DNA from: CAZEHS01 sp964424355 | GTDB lineage: Bacteria > Bacillota > Clostridia > Peptostreptococcales > Acidaminobacteraceae | Reading direction: 5' to 3' | DNA: 64,000 bases | NCBI GenBank assembly: GCA_964424355.1 | Contig: CAYRIO010000014.1 | Location: 10,677-74,676, forward strand | Shown here: in pieces, positions 52,932 to 62,000 of the stretch | Layout of the letters: each line of letters opens with the position of its first letter | Numbering within the stretch: position 1 is the stretch's first letter | Made by a program: the position numbers and the translations under genes | The notes under the pieces: generated by a model | What the model saw: the letters and a program-made list of their open reading frames with translations, nothing else | Databases searched by the model: none | Told to the model about the DNA's origin: nothing

Positions 52932-53576
52932 ATGACAATCGGCGAAAAAATACGGTATTTCCGAAAACAACGCGGCATGAACCAACTACAATTAGCTGAG
53001 TCCGCAGGTATCCACCACGTTTCGATACGTAAATACGAAACAAATAGATCACAACCCCAATTCTCCCAAATTGAAAAAATCTCACAAGCCTTGAACATCA
53101 GCACAAATGTTTTTGTAGATTCAGAGGCCGCTCACTTTCGTTTTGAGACAGTCGGAGATCTAATGGGGATACTAATTATCCTATGCAACTCAAAAATCAT
53201 TAGTATTACCGGAGAAAGAACGGTCGATGGATTCATTAGCAACGAAACCATCTCAATAAGAATCAACCCTGTCCTTGCATCTTTTTTTGCGTTCTGTACC
53301 GATAACTATTCAAATGGCAAAACCCTTTTAACTCTCAACGAAATTCACTTATTGATAGCAAACCCTCTCATTTTACCGGATATTCTTAAATGGGAACGGA
53401 TTAGCCACCTGTATGATATCGCTATTTCTAAACACAGCGATAATGCTAATGAAGCTACAAAGCTAGCTTTTAAAGAACTTTCCTCAATAAAAGAACAGTT
53501 TGAGTTAGAAATGCAGCGTTCTATGATACACCTTGATTTGTCTGACGGAATCAGAGTTAGAATGACAGAATATTAG
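52932..53576 (+). CDS. Xre-family repressor of the island
   Basis: 214 residues. An N-terminal Cro/C1 helix-turn-helix (IRYFRKQRGMNQLQLAESAGIHHVSIRKYETNRSQPQFSQIEKISQALN) precedes an all-helical domain of unknown fold. GGTGGTGATAAA stands before the ATG. The gene is divergent from xis-int, the position of an immunity or excision repressor, with matching operator half-sites between the two. The C-terminal part has no ImmA-sensitive motif I can see. Confidence 0.85.
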   Translation: MTIGEKIRYFRKQRGMNQLQLAESAGIHHVSIRKYETNRSQPQFSQIEKISQALNISTNVFVDSEAAHFRFETVGDLMGILIILCNSKIISITGERTVDGFISNETISIRINPVLASFFAFCTDNYSNGKTLLTLNEIHLLIANPLILPDILKWERISHLYDIAISKHSDNANEATKLAFKELSSIKEQFELEMQRSMIHLDLSDGIRVRMTEY

Positions 53577-53580
53577 TTTT

Positions 53581-53599
53581 GGAGTCAAAACGGAGTCAA
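53581..53599 (+). repeat. Right pair of integrase arm-type sites
   Basis: GGAGTCAAAACGGAGTCAA: two GGAGTCAA copies 11 bases apart, about 70 bases inside the right att. Same motif, period and orientation as the left pair at 34545-34563. Confidence 0.6.
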
Positions 53600-53648
53600 A
53601 AAATAAAAAGAACCCCGAAAACATTGTTTTAGCAATGCTTTCGGGGTT
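53598..53648 (-). terminator. Terminator of guaA supplied at the island edge
   Basis: Stem AACCCCGAAA/TTTCGGGGTT with an inner CATTG/CAATG, followed on the minus strand by CTTTTTATTTTTTG. It lies inside the island, nine bases after the guaA stop, so it ends guaA transcription after insertion. Confidence 0.85.
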
Positions 53649-53656
53649 TGTTGTTA

Positions 53657-55198
53657 CTATTCCATCTCTATAGTCCCCGGCGGTTTCCCCGTGCAGTCAT
53701 AGAACACACGGTTCACGCCTTTGACTTCATTTACGATTCGTGTCGTTACTTTGCCCAACAGCTCCCAGGGCAGCTCTGCACTTTCCGCTGTCATGAAGTC
53801 GGAGGTGGTGACGGCCCGAAGTACGACGGCATAGTCGTAGGTTCTAAAATCTCCCATGACGCCGACGGAGCGCATGTTGGTCAGGGCTGCAAAGTACTGG
53901 TTGATCTCTTTATCGACACCGGCTTTTGCGACCTCTTCACGGTAGATGGCATCGGCTTCCTGGACGATTTTCACCTTTTCCGCGGTGACTTCGCCGATGA
54001 TGCGGATCCCTAGACCGGGGCCGGGGAAGGGCTGCCGGAATACCAGCTCGTGGGGGATACCCAGCTCCAGCCCTGCTTTTCGCACTTCATCCTTAAAGAG
54101 CATCCGAAGGGGCTCGACGATTTCTTTGAAGTCCACACAATCGGGGAGTCCGCCCACGTTGTGGTGGGATTTGATGACTGCGGATTCTCCATGGCCACTT
54201 TCGATGACATCGGGATAGATGGTTCCCTGAACCAGGAAGTCCACGGTGCCGATTTTCTTCGCTTCTTCTTCGAACACGCGGATGAATTCTTCCCCGATGA
54301 CCTTTCGCTTGGCCTCCGGCTCTTCAATGCCCTGGAGCTTTGCATAGAACCGTTCCTGGGCGTTGACCCGGATGAAGTTCAGATCATAGTCGCCCCCTGG
54401 ACCGAAGACGGCTTCCACTTCATCCCCCTCATTCTTCCGAAGGAGACCATGGTCCACAAAGACGCAGGTGAGCTGGCTGCCCACTGCCTTTGAAAGCAGC
54501 ACCGCGGCCACGGAGGAATCCACGCCTCCGGAAAGGGCGCAAAGCACCTTGCCGTTTCCGACCTTTTCCTTGATGGTCCGAATGGCTTCTTCCACAAAGG
54601 AATCCATCTTCCAGTCGCCCTTGCAGCCGCAGACATCCTTGACGAAGGCTCCCAGCATTTTTGTTCCTTCCTGGGTGTGGTTCACTTCCGGATGGTGCTG
54701 CATGGCATAGAGGTTCTTTTCGGTGTTTTCCATGGCTGCCACGGGGCATACCGGGGTGGAGGCCGTGATGACAAAGCCTGCCGGCACCTGTGAGATATAG
54801 TCCGTATGACTCATCCAACAGATGGTCTTCTCGGAGACCTCCTTGAACAGCATGGATTTCCGGTCGACCGTCACTTCCGTTCTTCCGTACTCGGATACCG
54901 GCGCGGTTTCCACCTTGCCGCCCAGTTGATGGGCCAGGAGCTGTGCGCCGTAGCACAGGCCCAGAATGGGAATCCCCATTTGGTACAGTTCCGGCTGACA
55001 CTGGGGCGAATCCTCTCCATAAACGCTGTTGGGCCCCCCCGTAAGGATGATGCCCTTGGGATTGATTTGCTTGATCTCCTCAAGGGAAATCGTGTAGGGG
55101 TGCACTTCGCAGTAGACGCTCAGTTCCCTTACTCTTCTTGCAATCAGCTGATTATACTGACCACCAAAGTCCAAAACGATTATTTTTTCCTGCTGCAT
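53657..55198 (-). CDS. guaA: GMP synthase (glutamine-hydrolysing)
   Basis: 513 residues. Class I glutamine amidotransferase domain with nucleophile Cys82 (GLCYGAQLLAHQLGG) and HHPEVNHT, then ATP pyrophosphatase P-loop SGGVDSSVAAVLL and the C-terminal dimerisation domain ending in TIEME. It converts XMP to GMP. Its last codons form the island attachment site, and they remain intact, so the product is full-length. It follows guaB by about 50 bases in one operon. Confidence 0.97.
   Translation of the reverse strand: MQQEKIIVLDFGGQYNQLIARRVRELSVYCEVHPYTISLEEIKQINPKGIILTGGPNSVYGEDSPQCQPELYQMGIPILGLCYGAQLLAHQLGGKVETAPVSEYGRTEVTVDRKSMLFKEVSEKTICWMSHTDYISQVPAGFVITASTPVCPVAAMENTEKNLYAMQHHPEVNHTQEGTKMLGAFVKDVCGCKGDWKMDSFVEEAIRTIKEKVGNGKVLCALSGGVDSSVAAVLLSKAVGSQLTCVFVDHGLLRKNEGDEVEAVFGPGGDYDLNFIRVNAQERFYAKLQGIEEPEAKRKVIGEEFIRVFEEEAKKIGTVDFLVQGTIYPDVIESGHGESAVIKSHHNVGGLPDCVDFKEIVEPLRMLFKDEVRKAGLELGIPHELVFRQPFPGPGLGIRIIGEVTAEKVKIVQEADAIYREEVAKAGVDKEINQYFAALTNMRSVGVMGDFRTYDYAVVLRAVTTSDFMTAESAELPWELLGKVTTRIVNEVKGVNRVFYDCTGKPPGTIEME
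53658..53668. repeat. Right attachment site copy (guaA 3' end)
   Basis: TATTCCATCTC, encoding IEME and part of the stop of guaA on the minus strand. Same sequence as at 34431-34441. The guaA 3' end is an established integration site for islands with tyrosine integrases; in many genomes the corresponding codons are I-E-W-E. Confidence 0.8.
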
Positions 55199-55248
55199 GA
55201 TAGGCCTCTTTCGCTCTGCATTATTCAGTAACGGTGATTGAAGTCAGA

Positions 55249-56754
55249 TTACCTGGCAATATTGGAAGTATCCTTCAGGATGACATCGTGGGCGCCGCCT
55301 TCTACGATACTGGTGGCAGAAACCAGTGTCAACTTTGCATTTTTCTGAAGCTCCGGAATCGTCAGGGAGCCGCAGTTGCACATGGTGGATTTCACCTTGC
55401 TCAGGGACAGCTGAACATTGTCCTTCAAGCTGCCCGCATAGGGCACGTAGGAATCGACACCCTCTTCGAACTTCAGCTTGCCGTCGCCGCCCAGATCATA
55501 GCGCTGCCAGTTTCGGGCCCGGTTGGAGCCTTCGCCCCAGTATTCCTTCACGTAGGTTCCGTTGATGTTCAATTTATTGGTGGGAGATTCATCGAATCGG
55601 GAGAAGTATCTTCCCAGCATGATGAAATCAGAGCCCATGGCCAGGGCCAGGGTCATATGGTAATCATAGACGATGCCGCCGTCGGAACAGATGGGAACGT
55701 AGATCCCCGTTTCTTCATAATACGTGTTGCGGGCTTGTGCCACTTCGATAACCGCCGTTGCCTGCCCTCTGCCGATGCCCTTCATTTCCCGGGTGATGCA
55801 GATGGAGCCGCCGCCAATCCCAATCTTGATGAAGTCCGCTCCAGCCTCGGCCAAATAACGGAAGCCCTCTTCGTCCACCACGTTTCCTGCGCCGATCTTC
55901 ACCGTATCGCCATAGGTGGCTCTGACAAAGTCGATGGTATCCTTCTGCCACTCCGAAAAACCCTCGGATGAGTCGATGCACAGCACATCTGCGCCGGCTG
56001 CCACCAGGGCGGGGATTCGCTCTTCGTAGTCCCGTGTATTGATACCGGCGCCTACAATGTATCGTTTGTCGGCGTCGAGGAGTTCGTTGGGGTTTTCTTT
56101 ATGGCTGTCGTAGTCCTTGCGGAATACGAAGTGGGTCAGGCGCCGATTCTTATCGATGACAGGAAGGGCGTTGAGCCTGTGCTCCCAAAGCATATCGTTC
56201 GCTTCAGACAGGGTGCAGCCATCCTGTGCGTATATCAGGTCTTCGAAGGGGGTCATGAATTCTGAGATCCGTGTATCCGGAGACATTCTGCTCACGCGGT
56301 AGTCCCGACTGGTCACGATCCCCAGGATTTTACCCTCGGCAGTCCCGTCATCCGTCACCGCAACTGTGGAATGCCCGCTCTTACTCTTGAGGTCCAGCAC
56401 ATCCTTCAGGGTCTGATCCGGTCTTAAATTGGAATCACTTCTTACAAAGCCCGCTTTGTGGCTCTTGACCCGCCTTACCATGGCAGCCTGGCTTTCAATG
56501 GATTGGGAACCGAAGATAAAAGAAATCCCGCCCTCTTTCGCAAGTGCCACCGCCATCCGATCATCGGATACAGACTGCATGATTGCTGATACAAGCGGAA
56601 TATTCATGAGGATGGGGGGGGTTTCACCTCGTTTGAATTTGACCACCGGTGTCTTCAGGCTGACATTGTCCGGTGAGCATGCCTTTGATGAAAAACCCGG
56701 TACCAACAAGTACTCGTTGAATGTTCTGGATGGTTCATTAAAATACTGTGCCAT
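55249..56754 (-). CDS. guaB: IMP dehydrogenase (Tritrichomonas-like class)
   Basis: 501 residues. A beta/alpha barrel with two CBS domains at about 105-215. The active-site loop reads GGGSICITREMKGIGRGQA with Cys319, and a flap Arg-Tyr pair lies later. Most bacterial enzymes have SICTTR and a different loop; this form is that of the Tritrichomonas foetus IMPDH, thought to be of bacterial origin. It turns IMP to XMP. The ATG at 56754 follows GAGGAGG; the longer frame to 56931 runs into the riboswitch leader and is not coding. Confidence 0.95.
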   Translation of the reverse strand: MAQYFNEPSRTFNEYLLVPGFSSKACSPDNVSLKTPVVKFKRGETPPILMNIPLVSAIMQSVSDDRMAVALAKEGGISFIFGSQSIESQAAMVRRVKSHKAGFVRSDSNLRPDQTLKDVLDLKSKSGHSTVAVTDDGTAEGKILGIVTSRDYRVSRMSPDTRISEFMTPFEDLIYAQDGCTLSEANDMLWEHRLNALPVIDKNRRLTHFVFRKDYDSHKENPNELLDADKRYIVGAGINTRDYEERIPALVAAGADVLCIDSSEGFSEWQKDTIDFVRATYGDTVKIGAGNVVDEEGFRYLAEAGADFIKIGIGGGSICITREMKGIGRGQATAVIEVAQARNTYYEETGIYVPICSDGGIVYDYHMTLALAMGSDFIMLGRYFSRFDESPTNKLNINGTYVKEYWGEGSNRARNWQRYDLGGDGKLKFEEGVDSYVPYAGSLKDNVQLSLSKVKSTMCNCGSLTIPELQKNAKLTLVSATSIVEGGAHDVILKDTSNIAR

Positions 56755-56877
56755 TTCTCCTCCTCTTTCCCTTCCGGCAGTCTTTTCCACTGGGCGAATC
56801 ACGGTGCAATTCGGTCCGGCAGATAGCGCTCGTCTCTGTGTTTTCTGATTCCAATGGCCTAGGATGAATATAACAAA

Positions 56878-56902
56878 GCACACCCCCGTGAAAGGGGTGT
56901 GC
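56878..56902 (-). terminator. Expression-platform hairpin of the guanine riboswitch
   Basis: Stem GCACACCCC/GGGGTGTGC followed on the minus strand by TTTGTTATATT. A second hairpin, AAATCACCCG/CGGGTGATTT (56916-56948) followed by TTTTTGTC, overlaps the aptamer's P3 strand. Which one is the terminator and which the alternative fold is not decided by sequence alone. Confidence 0.65.
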
Positions 56903-56928
56903 CGAAATACGACAAAAATCACCCGTTC

Positions 56929-56999
56929 CACTCATAGACGGGTGATTTACGGTTACCCGGTAGAAACGTACGGCCCATATTGCCGAACATATATGAGGG
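56929..56999 (-). promoter_or_regulatory. Guanine riboswitch
   Basis: The minus strand shows P1 CTCATA/TATGAG, the purine aptamer landmarks AATATGG, GTTTCTACCGGGTAACCG and the J3-1 segment GTCTATGAG. Position 74 is C, which specifies guanine rather than adenine. It stands before guaB-guaA and should lower their expression when guanine is plentiful. Confidence 0.92.
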
Positions 57000-57034
57000 A
57001 AAAGCAATGGATTGTTCAGACCTATTAATACTAT

Positions 57035-57063
57035 AATCTATAGGATTGCCCATTGCTTGTCAA
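57035..57063 (-). promoter_or_regulatory. Promoter of the riboswitch-guaB-guaA transcript
   Basis: On the minus strand TTGACA (57058-57063), 17 bases, TAGATT (57035-57040). The start would be near 57028, about 30 bases before the aptamer. Confidence 0.7.
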
Positions 57064-57117
57064 GAATTCACCAGTCAGGAAAACCTTTTTCAATAGAAGT
57101 TTGTATATTCTGAAAAT

Positions 57118-57552
57118 TCATGGTTTCTGATGCAATGATTGCAGGTGATTTTTTCCCTGTATGAACTGCGCCAGGGGAAGATCGAATTCATGGAGCTGGT
57201 CCACAATGCCGCGAATCACATGATTGACCAGGCGGAATTCCATATGGGGGGTGAGACCCTCCCGATGATAAATCTCCAGAATATCCTTCAGATCCTTCGC
57301 TATTTTTTGATGTGCCGCCCTGTGGCCGTTTAGGTTAGGGGCCCGGCATTCTGAGTGCAGTTTTTCTTCTTCTATGAAGTGATCCCTGGCATACTCGATC
57401 AGAAAATTCAGTGTTTCCTGAATGATTGCCTGTTCCCGGCTGTGGGACATCGCCACCATCAGCATATCGATTTTTGAAAACAGGACCCGATGCTCTTCAT
57501 CGATCTGCGGGTTACCCGTCATTACTTCTTCTCCCCAATTCGGAATGTACAT
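57118..57552 (-). CDS. Bacteriohemerythrin
   Basis: 144 residues. The non-haem diiron ligands are visible: DEEHRVLF, DHFIEEEKLH, HRAAHQKI and the late HEFDLPLAQF. It binds oxygen reversibly and in anaerobes is thought to buffer or sense it. AAAGGAGGACTTGCT precedes the ATG. It is divergent from a chemoreceptor gene, and the promoter appears to carry a palindrome in its spacer. Confidence 0.9.
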   Translation of the reverse strand: MYIPNWGEEVMTGNPQIDEEHRVLFSKIDMLMVAMSHSREQAIIQETLNFLIEYARDHFIEEEKLHSECRAPNLNGHRAAHQKIAKDLKDILEIYHREGLTPHMEFRLVNHVIRGIVDQLHEFDLPLAQFIQGKNHLQSLHQKP

Positions 57553-57691
57553 AGCAAGTCCTCCTTTGCTGAAGGTTCATACCCGGGATATCGGCCATGA
57601 ATCATTTACTCGTTGCTTCAGATATACCCGAAACCTGGACAGATCAGCGCCTTAATGTTCAGGAGATCGCGATGCCATGCTTCCTGATTTT

Positions 57692-57721
57692 ATTATACAG
57701 GGTTACCCGGGTAACGGAAAG
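57692..57721 (-). promoter_or_regulatory. Probable hemerythrin promoter with a palindromic spacer
   Basis: On the minus strand TTTCCG, 17 bases, TATAAT (57692-57697). The spacer holds the perfect palindrome GTTACCCGGGTAAC (57702-57715), a likely operator. On the plus strand another TATAAT (57821-57826) stands before the chemoreceptor gene, with a weak -35. No gene lies in 57553-57861. Confidence 0.5.
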
Positions 57722-57861
57722 CCTCCGCCTCCCATTCCTCAGAACAGGCAGAGTTTCAGCTTTTCGTCGGGTACTCATTAAACAAATCAGATCATTCTGA
57801 ATACTGTCCCGATTACTGGGTATAATCGAATAGGATTAAAAATTCCATGAGAGGTGATTGC

Positions 57862-59904
57862 ATGTTCAAATCCGTCCGCGCCCGCATGCTGGGCACCCTG
57901 CTTCCCATCATCATCATTTCACTCTTGATTGCCTCAGGAACGCTCTATTTCGTGGCAAAGAACCAGATCAGCGCATTTATTCTGGATCAGAACAAGAGTC
58001 AGGCCGATATGACCTCTAAGGAAATCGGCATCTGGCTAAACGGCATCTACAGTATGATGGACACATTGGCCCGGGGTGATCAGAACTTCGCCCTGACAGA
58101 CCCTGAGCAGCTGGCAATGATGGCCTCCATGATGAAAACGGACCCCGCCATCACGGATATCTATCTGGGTACGGAACTGGGCGTCATGCTGGATGGCAGC
58201 GGTTGGGTTCCCAAGGCCGACTACGATCCTCGCGCACGGCCGTGGTATAAAGCCGCGGCCGCCAGCGGTAAAACCCTGTACAGTGATCCCTACCTCGATC
58301 TGGTCACGGGGAAGGTCGTCACCTCGGTCGCCAGCCCTGTGAAAGCCGCTGACGGCACTCTGAAAGGGGTTATCGCCGCCGATGTGCAGCTGGACAAAGT
58401 AACGGAACTGATCAACACCGCCAAGGTTGGCAAAACCGGGTATGCCTTCATCATCAGCACCTCCGGTGTCGTAGTTGCACACCCGGTTAAGGAAATCATC
58501 GGCCTTTCCATTGATTATGCCCAAGTGGAAGCCGACAACACCAAGCAGTTCCAGCAGCTCAAACCCGAACAAAAGGCGACATTGAAGGAGATCGGCGAAG
58601 CCAGCAAGGCTATACTGACTGCCGAAACCTCCGGATTTGCTGAGATGACCCTCTCCGGCAAACCCTACGCCACATCGTACACCACCATTCCCAACACCAC
58701 CTGGCGTTTGGCTGTCACCTTACCCAAAGCAGAAATGACCGAATCCATTGACAAGCTGACCGTGCTGGTGGGGGGATTATGTTCTGTCTTGGTGATTGTA
58801 ACCGCTATCATGATTCTGATGATCACCAGCTCGATCACCCGGCCGATCACCCGTCTCAGCCACATGGCAGGGGATATGGCCCGGGGCGATCTGACCCACC
58901 GGGTGGATATCCAGTCCAATGATGAGATCGGTCTGCTGGCAGACAACTTCAATACCATGGGGGATAACCTCAGCAAGCTGGTCAGCCAGATTCGCAGCCT
59001 TACGGGCGAAGTCCATCAGACTGCGAATACCATGAGCGAATCCGCCATGAAAACAGAGGATATCGCCGAGCAGATCAATCAAGCCATCAACAGCCTCGCA
59101 GAGGGCGCCGAGCAGCAGTCCGGCAGTGTCTCCGCCAGCGTTGATCAGATCAGCCAGATGGCTGACGCCATCTCACTGATCTCCAGCAATATCAGCAGCG
59201 TCAATAACGCCTCTGAGACCATCGGGCGGATGGTTGAGAAGGGACAGGAAGCCGTTACCCTGCAGGGCAGCAAGATGGTTGAAAACACCCATGCTACCGC
59301 CAACGTTTCCGTTGCCATCCGGTCACTGGATGAAATGGTGAAGGAAATCGGCCAAATTGTTGAAGTCATCAACGGCATTGCCAGCCAGACCAATCTGTTA
59401 GCCCTCAACGCCGCCATTGAAGCCGCTCGGGCCGGAGAACAGGGCCGCGGATTCGCCGTCGTTGCCGACGAGGTCCGCAAGCTGGCTGAACAATCGTCCA
59501 ATGCCACCGGAAAAATCGGGGATTCCATCAAGGAAATCATCAGCCGTACCGAGAAAGCCGTTCACGAAACATCCCGGGCCGAACAAGCCGTCCACGAACA
59601 GGAGGCTACGGTCCGTGAGGTGGTTGAAATCTTCCTGAATATCCGGACCTCCATCGACCAGATGCGCAGTCAGTTCACAGAAGTCAATCAAAAGACTGTG
59701 GGTATTTCAAAACAGGCCGACGGAATCCGCCAGTCCATCGATGCGATCTCCAATGTTGTCGAGGTCAACGCCGCCGGCTCCGAAGAAGTGGCCGCATCCA
59801 CCGAACAGCAGGTGAACACCCTTTCCAATGTCTCCCGTCTTGCAAACCGAGTTTCTGAGCTTGTTACGGAACTCCAGCATGCCGTAGAAAAATTCACCGT
59901 ATAA
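57862..59904 (+). CDS. Methyl-accepting chemotaxis protein with Cache sensor
   Basis: 680 residues. A membrane helix (about 10-30), a dCache_1 extracellular sensor to about residue 275 (RPWYKAAAASGKTLYSDPYLDLVTGK), a second helix (about 285-310), HAMP (SSITRPITRLSHMAGDMARGDLTHRV) and a signalling domain with the hairpin tip IGQIVEVINGIASQTNLLALNAAIEAARAGEQGRG. Small-molecule ligands such as amino acids or organic acids are typical for the Cache part. GAGGTGATTGC precedes the ATG at 57862. It ends at a strong terminator shared with the convergent kinase gene. Confidence 0.93.
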   Translation: MFKSVRARMLGTLLPIIIISLLIASGTLYFVAKNQISAFILDQNKSQADMTSKEIGIWLNGIYSMMDTLARGDQNFALTDPEQLAMMASMMKTDPAITDIYLGTELGVMLDGSGWVPKADYDPRARPWYKAAAASGKTLYSDPYLDLVTGKVVTSVASPVKAADGTLKGVIAADVQLDKVTELINTAKVGKTGYAFIISTSGVVVAHPVKEIIGLSIDYAQVEADNTKQFQQLKPEQKATLKEIGEASKAILTAETSGFAEMTLSGKPYATSYTTIPNTTWRLAVTLPKAEMTESIDKLTVLVGGLCSVLVIVTAIMILMITSSITRPITRLSHMAGDMARGDLTHRVDIQSNDEIGLLADNFNTMGDNLSKLVSQIRSLTGEVHQTANTMSESAMKTEDIAEQINQAINSLAEGAEQQSGSVSASVDQISQMADAISLISSNISSVNNASETIGRMVEKGQEAVTLQGSKMVENTHATANVSVAIRSLDEMVKEIGQIVEVINGIASQTNLLALNAAIEAARAGEQGRGFAVVADEVRKLAEQSSNATGKIGDSIKEIISRTEKAVHETSRAEQAVHEQEATVREVVEIFLNIRTSIDQMRSQFTEVNQKTVGISKQADGIRQSIDAISNVVEVNAAGSEEVAASTEQQVNTLSNVSRLANRVSELVTELQHAVEKFTV

Positions 59905-59912
59905 CCAGCAGC

Positions 59913-59956
59913 AAAATGCCGATGGTTCCCCGAAGGGGCCATCGGCATTTTTATTT
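59913..59956 (+). terminator. Terminator between the chemoreceptor and kinase genes
   Basis: AAATGCCGATGGTTCCCC/GGGGCCATCGGCATTT-type stem, loop GAA, followed by TTTATTTC on plus; on minus it ends in TTTTGC, so it probably serves both converging genes. Confidence 0.88.
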
Positions 59957-59987
59957 CACCGGGTCGGATCCGTTTATCAAATCCCTC

Positions 59988-61946
59988 TCAGGATTCCAGG
60001 GGAATCCTGACTTCAAACCGCGTTCCTTTACCCGGCTCACTGATACACGCTATGGTGCCGAAAAGCTGTTCGGTCACGATATTATACACCACATGAAGCC
60101 CCAGACCCATGCTGCCGTCTTTCCCACGCCGGGTCGTGTAGAAGGGCTCAAAGATCCTATCCCGAATAGCAGGCTCCATGCCTTTTCCACTATCCCAAAA
60201 GCACAGAGACAGGATTCCGTCCAGAAAATCCACCTCCAACCGCATCTCCCCCAGAGCCTCTGGGGCAAAACCGTGCTGAATGCTGTTGGTGACGAAGTGG
60301 GTGATGATCTGGGCAAATGCTGCTGGATAGCTGATAATGTTCAGCCCATCCGGGCAGGTATAGGAAAACCGATGGACCGTTTTTTTCAACAGGGGGTTCA
60401 GGCTGAGAACCAACGCCTGTATATATTCATTCACATTGAAAATCCGTTTTTCATCATAGGTCTGGTCCGCCGAAACCAGCTTGAAGCTTTTAATCAACCG
60501 GTCCGCTCTGTCCAGGTTTTTTGTGATGGTGGTGAGAGCATCCTTGGTTTCCACGATGAATTCACTGAGCTCCTGCTTGCGCAGCCTGTTTTCCTTGAAT
60601 TTCCCCTCAAGAATCCCCACCTCCCGCTCCAGATAGGATGTACAGGTGACGCCGATCCCCACCGGCGTATTGATCTCATGGGCAATGCCGGCCACCATGC
60701 CTCCCAGGGCAGCCAGCCGTTCCGACTGAACCAATTGGTGCTGCGTGGTTTTCAGGGTTTCCAAGGTCGTGACCAGCTCGTCATTGATGGCCAGCAGTTC
60801 TTGGTTCGCCGCTGTCACTTCCGCGGTCCTGTCCTCCACGGTGGTTTCCAGTTCTGTATTCAGCTTATCCAACCGCTTCAAAGCCTCATCCCGTTCAACA
60901 ACCCGCACAGAAAGACTTTGTGCCATAGAAGCGAAGGCTCTGGCGAGTTCCGAGAGTTCGTCTTTGCCTTCTGGCCCGACGGCGAATGAGTATTTCCCCG
61001 CCGCCACTTTTCGGGACTCCCCAATCAGGGCACTGAGGCGCCTGGTCAATTGAAGGGAAAAAATTTCTGAAATCAGGATCACCAGGAGCATGATCGCCAA
61101 GCCGCTGACCAAATACAGGTTTTTCAACCGTTCCATCGGCTTGTAAACCACGGCCTTCTCCACGGACACCCCCAATGTCCAGCCTGTCGAGGGCAACGTC
61201 TGGTGAAACATGATCTTCGGAGTTCCCTTGAACATATAATCCCAAAGGCCGTCATGGTGGCTTAGGATGACCTCTGCAATCTCTTTGGTATCCGGGTGGA
61301 TCCGAAGATCTGCGTTGATGTATGATGGGTTCGGATGCGACAATCCCGTTCCATTGGCGTCTATCAAGAATCCGTATCCCAGCCCCCCTAGATCAATGTC
61401 TTGAACCCGCTGAGTCAGGGTTTCCAGGAGAATATCCTCTGCCAGAATCCCAACAGTCCTCCCGGCTTTGTCTTTTACCGGAATCCCCACTGAAACGGCA
61501 TATTTCCCTGTGGTCAAATCCAAATAGGGGGTTGAAAAATTCAAGCGATCTGCTTTCTTTGCCTGGATGTACCAAGGGCGGCTCCGGGGATCATAACCCA
61601 CCGGCGGCTGCCAACCGATTCCGCTGACAAAGCGCCCATCCTCAAAGCCGATGTAGATGTCCGATATGTCTGAGTCCCGTCGGTAGTGCTGGAGAAATTT
61701 ACTATCAACCTGTTCCGGGGTGTCCATTTCTCCAATAACGCTCTCCAGGACCTTGATGACGGAAGCCTTTTCTGTGAGCCACCCTTCCAGAGCACACGCG
61801 ATTCCCTTGGCTTCGGACTGCAGAAAGGAATCGATATGGCTCCGCGTTTCCGCCTCGCCGTACAGATAACCGAAAATCGAAGCCGAAAATAACGCCATAA
61901 ATGCTATGCCTACAGCCAGGAGGGTGATTTTCAAGCTCAGCTTCAT
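59988..61946 (-). CDS. Sensor histidine kinase with Cache and HAMP domains
   Basis: 652 residues. A helix at 7-30, a Cache extracellular sensor (RPWYIQAKKADRLNFSTPYLDLTTGKYAVSVG), a second helix near 275-295, HAMP, a coiled coil, then the phosphoacceptor GIAHEINTPVGIG and a HATPase domain with DSGKGMEP, RDRIFEPFYTTRRGKDGSMGLGLHVV. The sensor half resembles that of the neighbouring chemoreceptor, so the two may detect related compounds. There is no response regulator gene beside it. AAGGATG stands before the ATG. Confidence 0.92.
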   Translation of the reverse strand: MKLSLKITLLAVGIAFMALFSASIFGYLYGEAETRSHIDSFLQSEAKGIACALEGWLTEKASVIKVLESVIGEMDTPEQVDSKFLQHYRRDSDISDIYIGFEDGRFVSGIGWQPPVGYDPRSRPWYIQAKKADRLNFSTPYLDLTTGKYAVSVGIPVKDKAGRTVGILAEDILLETLTQRVQDIDLGGLGYGFLIDANGTGLSHPNPSYINADLRIHPDTKEIAEVILSHHDGLWDYMFKGTPKIMFHQTLPSTGWTLGVSVEKAVVYKPMERLKNLYLVSGLAIMLLVILISEIFSLQLTRRLSALIGESRKVAAGKYSFAVGPEGKDELSELARAFASMAQSLSVRVVERDEALKRLDKLNTELETTVEDRTAEVTAANQELLAINDELVTTLETLKTTQHQLVQSERLAALGGMVAGIAHEINTPVGIGVTCTSYLEREVGILEGKFKENRLRKQELSEFIVETKDALTTITKNLDRADRLIKSFKLVSADQTYDEKRIFNVNEYIQALVLSLNPLLKKTVHRFSYTCPDGLNIISYPAAFAQIITHFVTNSIQHGFAPEALGEMRLEVDFLDGILSLCFWDSGKGMEPAIRDRIFEPFYTTRRGKDGSMGLGLHVVYNIVTEQLFGTIACISEPGKGTRFEVRIPLES

Positions 61947-62000
61947 GCAGTCACATCCTTCACAGTGTGTCAGACTGTTGATACCCTGACAAAGCCCGAA

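Larger units (their letters stand above)
34431..53668. mobile_element. Integrated genomic island in the 3' end of guaA
   Basis: About 19.2 kb bounded by the direct repeat TATTCCATCTC. The right copy is the 3' end of guaA. Next to it lie an Xre repressor, excisionase and tyrosine integrase; inside are a Rep-like gene, RHH gene, mobC, oriT-like palindrome, trbL-like gene, a toxin-antitoxin pair, a type I restriction system and three TIR/caspase genes. Base composition is AT-richer than the flanks. No relaxase, VirD4 or VirB4 gene is present, so it is a degraded or mobilisable element. Confidence 0.85.

Noticed and set aside
55249..56931. Long IMP dehydrogenase reading frame with a 59-residue leader
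   Set aside because: The extra part lies in the riboswitch leader; GAGGAGG fixes the start at 56754.
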